This document shows, piece by piece, positions 60,304-64,000 of a DNA stretch of 64,000 nt (its first letter is position 1; the number at the start of each line of letters is the position of its first letter). The DNA is taken from assembly GCA_016584495.1 (NCBI GenBank), contig WAID01000003.1, positions 4,588,001 through 4,652,000 on the forward strand, in the 5' to 3' direction. The notes below the pieces were generated by a model. It worked only from the letters and a program-made list of their open reading frames with translations. It was not told the DNA's origin and ran no database searches. A program made the translations under genes and the position numbers. This DNA is from Celoporthe dispersa. Lineage: Eukaryota > Ascomycota > Sordariomycetes > Diaporthales > Cryphonectriaceae.

Positions 60304-62185
60304 ATGAATGCGCCACCTGTATTACGGCCGTTGAGGGCCATCTTGCAGAGGCGGCTGGTACGTATGATGCTTCAACACGGAGTTGGTTCAAAAATTGACA
60401 GTCGCGATAGCAAATTGTGCCCTCTCGTCCGACCCGGACGCCTCACTACGTTCGAGCCTCACAGTACCGCTGCCAGCTCCGTTTTAACTCCTCAATGTTC
60501 GCCCAATCTCTCCTGGCATGTGATTTTAGATTATTGGATAGGCTGACCGCATTGTAGACCCCCCGACCAGACACGAAGGCTCGACGACTCTTCCCAAGCC
60601 GCATCGAATGAGCAGAGCTCAGAGAACGCAGCCACACCAAGCGAGAACTCCCCCGAGGAATTGCAAAACGCCGACAGCCAAGCTAGCGAGGTATCTGCGG
60701 AAACTGGAAAATCAAGGCAGTCAGGTTCCGAGGCCGGGCAGGGTGTGTCCGCAAGCTTCGAGGTCTCAGGACACGATGCATCAAACACAATCGCACCTGA
60801 GCCGGCGGTTCCGAAACTCGACGGCCTCTTCGTGAAGTCTGCCTTCCAACGGCTCAAAACTATAGACGAGGAAATACAAGCTGGTATCGCGGAGGCCGTG
60901 GTGCGACAGCTTGAGGCCGAGGAGGCGAGTGCGGCGGCGCATGCAGCGGCGCTCGAGGCCCAAGAGGCCGCAACGTTCAAGGAAGACTCGGCAATGGTCT
61001 CGGAAGTCCCAGCCGAGCAGGAGCCTGCTCCTCGTTCTCCGACGCCAGGTCTCGACATGTTCGCGAACGCCTCTCCAGAGGAAATAGCAGCGCTCATGGC
61101 CCATCTCGAACAACTCAAGGCGGCGAAGAACGGCGTATCCGACCCAGTTCCGAATCAGCAGCAGGGCGTGTCAGAGCCTGCCATACCACAGAGCGTTACA
61201 CCCGAATCTCCCACCGCGGAAGCAGTCGCATCGATGACGGAACCGATGGAGCCTTCTACGGATGACGCTCCTTTCTCGGAATCGAGCCCTTCACCTTCTC
61301 CAGCTCCTCAGAGCGGGTCGTCTATGGAATCCATCCTAGAGGGTCTTGCCTCGGAAGCCAAGGCAAATGAGGTCTCGCATGGAGAAGTCCAAGGTGTAGG
61401 GTCGGGTGTGGAGGATATGCATATTCCACAGTCCAGCCCACCAACGGCTCCCAAGACTTCGGGGCGCTCTATGGGTGAAGCCAAAGAGTCAGCCAATAGT
61501 ATAGAAGGACTCGAACGCAGCGCCGAGGATGGAGGGGCCCGACGCATGCCGCGCAACGTGCAGGCCTTCTACCTGCAGCCTCTGCGCCGTGTAGCCCAGT
61601 ATGGCGTTCCGTCCTGCGACCTGCAGCTGCGCTCGTACAGCGTACGGCCGCTGGAGTCCTTTGCGACTTTGCGCTGCGTGCTGCATACTACCTCGGTCTG
61701 CCGGCCTACGGTCCCATCCCTCTGCCCAAGATCACCGAGCGCTGGACGGTGCCCAAGTCCAACTTCATCCACAAGAAGTCGCAGGAGAACTTTGAGCGTA
61801 TCACGCGGCGAAGGCTTATACAGATCAAGGACGGACATCCCGAGACGGTGCAGATCTGGCTGGCCTTCTTGCAAAAGCACCAACAGGCGGCTGTGGGTCT
61901 GAAAGCTAACCTCTGGGAGTTCAGCAGTGTTGGTAAGTCTTACCGCGAGACCAATCTCCAAACGATTGTGTATGTCGCTTACAATAATATTGTGAAACAG
62001 ACGTGGCCAAGCAGCTGGACGAAGCCTTCAAGGAAGCTGAACCACTCATCAACGAGAAGGCGCGCTTCCTGGGACAGAACAAGGAGTTTGCGACGATGGA
62101 GAAGGTCGATGAGTTCCTCCAGAGTGAGAAGTACAGGCTGGTCGGAGGCCAGTTCTCACATAAAGAGGAGCAGATTGGATCATAG
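60304..62185 (+). CDS. RSM10: Mitochondrial ribosomal protein uS10 (RSM10) with long N-terminal extension
   Basis: Small-subunit mitoribosome protein. Exons 60304-60357, 60558-61932, 62001-62185; about 537 aa. Exon 1 codes MNAPPVLRPLRAILQRRL, a typical presequence. The uS10 part starts near 61546 (MPRNVQAFYLQPLRR), with CDLQLRSYSVRPLE, then LPKITERWTVPKSNFIHKKS and LIQIKDGHPETVQIWLAFLQ. Between lie about 330 residues of Ala/Glu/Ser/Pro-rich sequence with some helices (KSAFQRLKTIDEEIQAGIAE; LDMFANASPEEIAALMAHLE), which I do not know from other uS10m proteins. Two frame corrections are needed: the C6 run 60559-60564 (one too many) and TTT 61660-61662 (one missing). They cancel in length. Confidence 0.87.
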
Positions 62186-62560
62186 AGAGACTAGCCCATC
62201 TGATTGTCGATATCATCACGTTCTCCTTGACGTGTAAACTTGCCTAGATATAGCCAATTATAAGAGCGCCTTCCAAAGACCACATCAGTATTTGCATCGA
62301 GATTTCTCTGAGATAGAATTGCCCCATCAGAGAAAGAATCCACAGAAATTACTCGGTTGTAAAACTTTGTCAGACCGCGTTGGATATTGCGATGTTGCGA
62401 TGATATGTGCAGTAGACCAGATCAAATTTCAACATCCCTGAAACCCATCTCTGCACCTTCTAAAATTCAGCCACACCCAATACTTCTCCTCAACACCACC
62501 ACCACCACCCGCACGACAACAATTTTATTCATAGCACAGATGAGCCAAACCACCTCATAA
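62186..62560. other. Short intergenic region
   Basis: 375 nt between uS10m and MSW1; it ends with an AC/CA-rich leader. Confidence 0.6.
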
Positions 62561-64000
62561 ATGCTGCGCCAGCTAAAAGTGAGGCCTCAGGTCATAAAGG
62601 CCACGCCCCGGCCCTACTGGATCTGCCCATCCTGCAGTCCAACAGCAACAGCCTCACAACAACTACAACAACAACGATCACAAACAAAAAGCCGCCGCCA
62701 TGCCTCGACCAGCCACGCCGACCCGGCCACGCAGGTGATCTTCTCCGGCATCCAGCCCACCGGTGTTCCACACCTGGGCAACTACCTCGGAGCGCTCAGA
62801 GAGTGGGTCAGGCTGCAGGACGGCGCAAGGCCCAACTCGACGCTGCTGTACTCGGTCGTCGACTTGCACGCCATCACAGTACCGCAGCGCGCCGCGGAGC
62901 TGAGGCGGCAGAGGAGGGAGATGCTTGCCGCGCTGGTGGCTGTGGGTCTGGACCCTGAGAGGAGTTCCATCTTTTATCAGAGCTCGGTGAGTTTGTTCTC
63001 GTGGAAGGTTGAGGGCTGGTGGGTAGGCGTGCGTGTGTGTGTGTGTGCGTGCGTGTGGGCTGATGAGGGAGAGGTTGGTGGTGTGATTAGGTCCCGGCGC
63101 ATACGGAGCTCATGTGGATCTTGAGCTGTACGGCCTCGATGGGTTACTTGTCGAGGATGACGCAGTGGAAGGTATGTCAACTTGTCACGATGGAAAGGAC
63201 CACCACATCGACTTGGCGGTCGCTGATGAGGGAGGGCTCCTGCAGAGCAAACTCTCCCTGTCCGAAGATACCAGCGCGCTGGATGAGAAGGCCAAGGCCG
63301 CGCTGAAGCTTGGCCTGTTCTCGTATCCGGTCTTGCAGGCGGCAGATATCATGGTGCATCGGTACGGGACTCCTCACTGTTTCGGGATATATGCTCCTAG
63401 ATATCCTGGCCATGCTTGTGTGTATGTTCTCACTGACATTCTACGCAGGGCTACTCACGTCCCCGTCGGTGAAGACCAGAAGCAGCACATTGAGTTCGCG
63501 CGCGAGTGCGCCACCAACTTCAACGCAACCTACGGGAGCGCAGTTCTTGTGCCTCCCGAGACGATTCTCTGTATGTCCCCCGTCGTCCTGTATCAAAACC
63601 CCCTAAACTGACACTCCCACACAGCCCCCGCCCGCCGCGTCATGTCCCTCACCCAGCCCACATCCAAAATGTCCAAATCCGACACCAACCCGGCCTCCCG
63701 GGTCCTCCTCACAGACACCCCCGAGCAGATCAAGAACAAGATCATGCGCGCCCTGACCGACTCACAGACCGACCACATCACCTACGACCCCGGCCAGAGG
63801 CCCGGCGTCTCCAACCTGCTCGAGATCCTGACCATCCTCGAGGGCGGCGAGACCAGGACGCCGGCTGAGATGGCGAGGGACTTTGACGGCATGCAGCACC
63901 CGCTCAAGTCGCTGAAGCAGAGGACTGTGGATGCCGTGGTGCGTGCGATGGGTGATGTAAGGGAGAGGTACCGAGAACTGCTGGACAAGAGAGACGGTGC
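62561..64000 (+). CDS. MSW1: Mitochondrial tryptophanyl-tRNA synthetase, 3' end beyond the window
   Basis: Charges mitochondrial tRNA-Trp. Exons 62561-62986, 63091-63171, 63246-63361, 63449-63570 and 63625 onward, all in consistent phase. The N-terminus is a basic presequence. The HIGH-type motif is GIQPTGVPHLGNYLGAL. Exon 2 carries ELMWILSCTASMGYLSRMTQ. Exons 3-4 read FSYPVLQAADIMVHR-ATHVPVGEDQKQHIEFARE. The KMSKS loop is in SLTQPTSKMSKSDTNPASRV. About 370 residues are visible; the gene continues past 64000. No frame jump is needed here. Confidence 0.95.
63021..63055. repeat. GT-rich simple sequence in an intron
   Basis: Irregular (TG)n within intron 1 of the tryptophanyl-tRNA synthetase gene. 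Confidence 0.75.

Noticed and set aside
2393..61662. Programmed +1 frameshifting as the cause of the repeated frame jumps
   Set aside because: The sites share no common slippery heptamer, stop codon or downstream structure that I can see, and some need -1 in place of +1. What they share is homopolymers, which fits base-calling error better. The global finding keeps it as an alternative to test.

Overview
This window looks like nuclear DNA of a filamentous ascomycete (Pezizomycotina, probably a Sordariomycete). The evidence is: short introns of about 50-210 nt with GTAAGT-like donors, CTAAC or CTGAC branch points and YAG acceptors; GC-rich coding sequence; CT-rich leaders; and a gene set of ordinary fungal housekeeping proteins. 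The start of the thymine 7-hydroxylase closely resembles the Neurospora enzyme as I remember it. I found no rRNA or tRNA gene, no CRISPR array and no intact transposon.

Layout. 1-9710: a bZIP transcription factor, then a Gln-rich protein of unknown function whose gene contains tandemly duplicated exon-intron modules. 10913-20557: IBA57, a DNAJC17/Cwf23-like J protein, a divergent thymine-salvage pair (thymine 7-hydroxylase and iso-orotate decarboxylase), an alpha/beta hydrolase, and the PHS1 fatty-acid dehydratase. 20558-31835: a gene-poor stretch holding a small CGRH protein, ARL1, ribosomal protein eL39 and SKP1. 31836-47803: SMP3, PET100, a TACO1/YebC-family protein, the very long HEAT-repeat protein LAA1/HEATR5, an FMP32/CCDC90-type mitochondrial protein and an SLP1-type SUN protein. 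48541-64000: a Mei2-like RNA-binding protein, SEC15, HAP5/NF-YC, FCF2, a mitochondrial uS10 with a very long N-terminal extension, and mitochondrial tryptophanyl-tRNA synthetase, which runs off the window.

How the genes relate. Thymine 7-hydroxylase and iso-orotate decarboxylase are consecutive enzymes of thymine-to-uracil salvage and share one intergenic region. PET100 and the TACO1-like gene are convergent neighbours, and both families serve cytochrome c oxidase. IBA57, FMP32, uS10m and MSW1 add to a strong mitochondrial share. Otherwise the genes look like independent housekeeping loci.

A window-wide oddity. In nine conserved genes the reading frame jumps by one base inside or beside a short homopolymer: about 13 sites, 10 with one base too many and 3 with one too few. 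After the implied correction every one of these coding sequences becomes a multiple of three and the protein continues smoothly. The simplest reading is homopolymer error in the assembly, not pseudogenes. All exon models here come from reading the sequence by eye, without alignment or RNA evidence.
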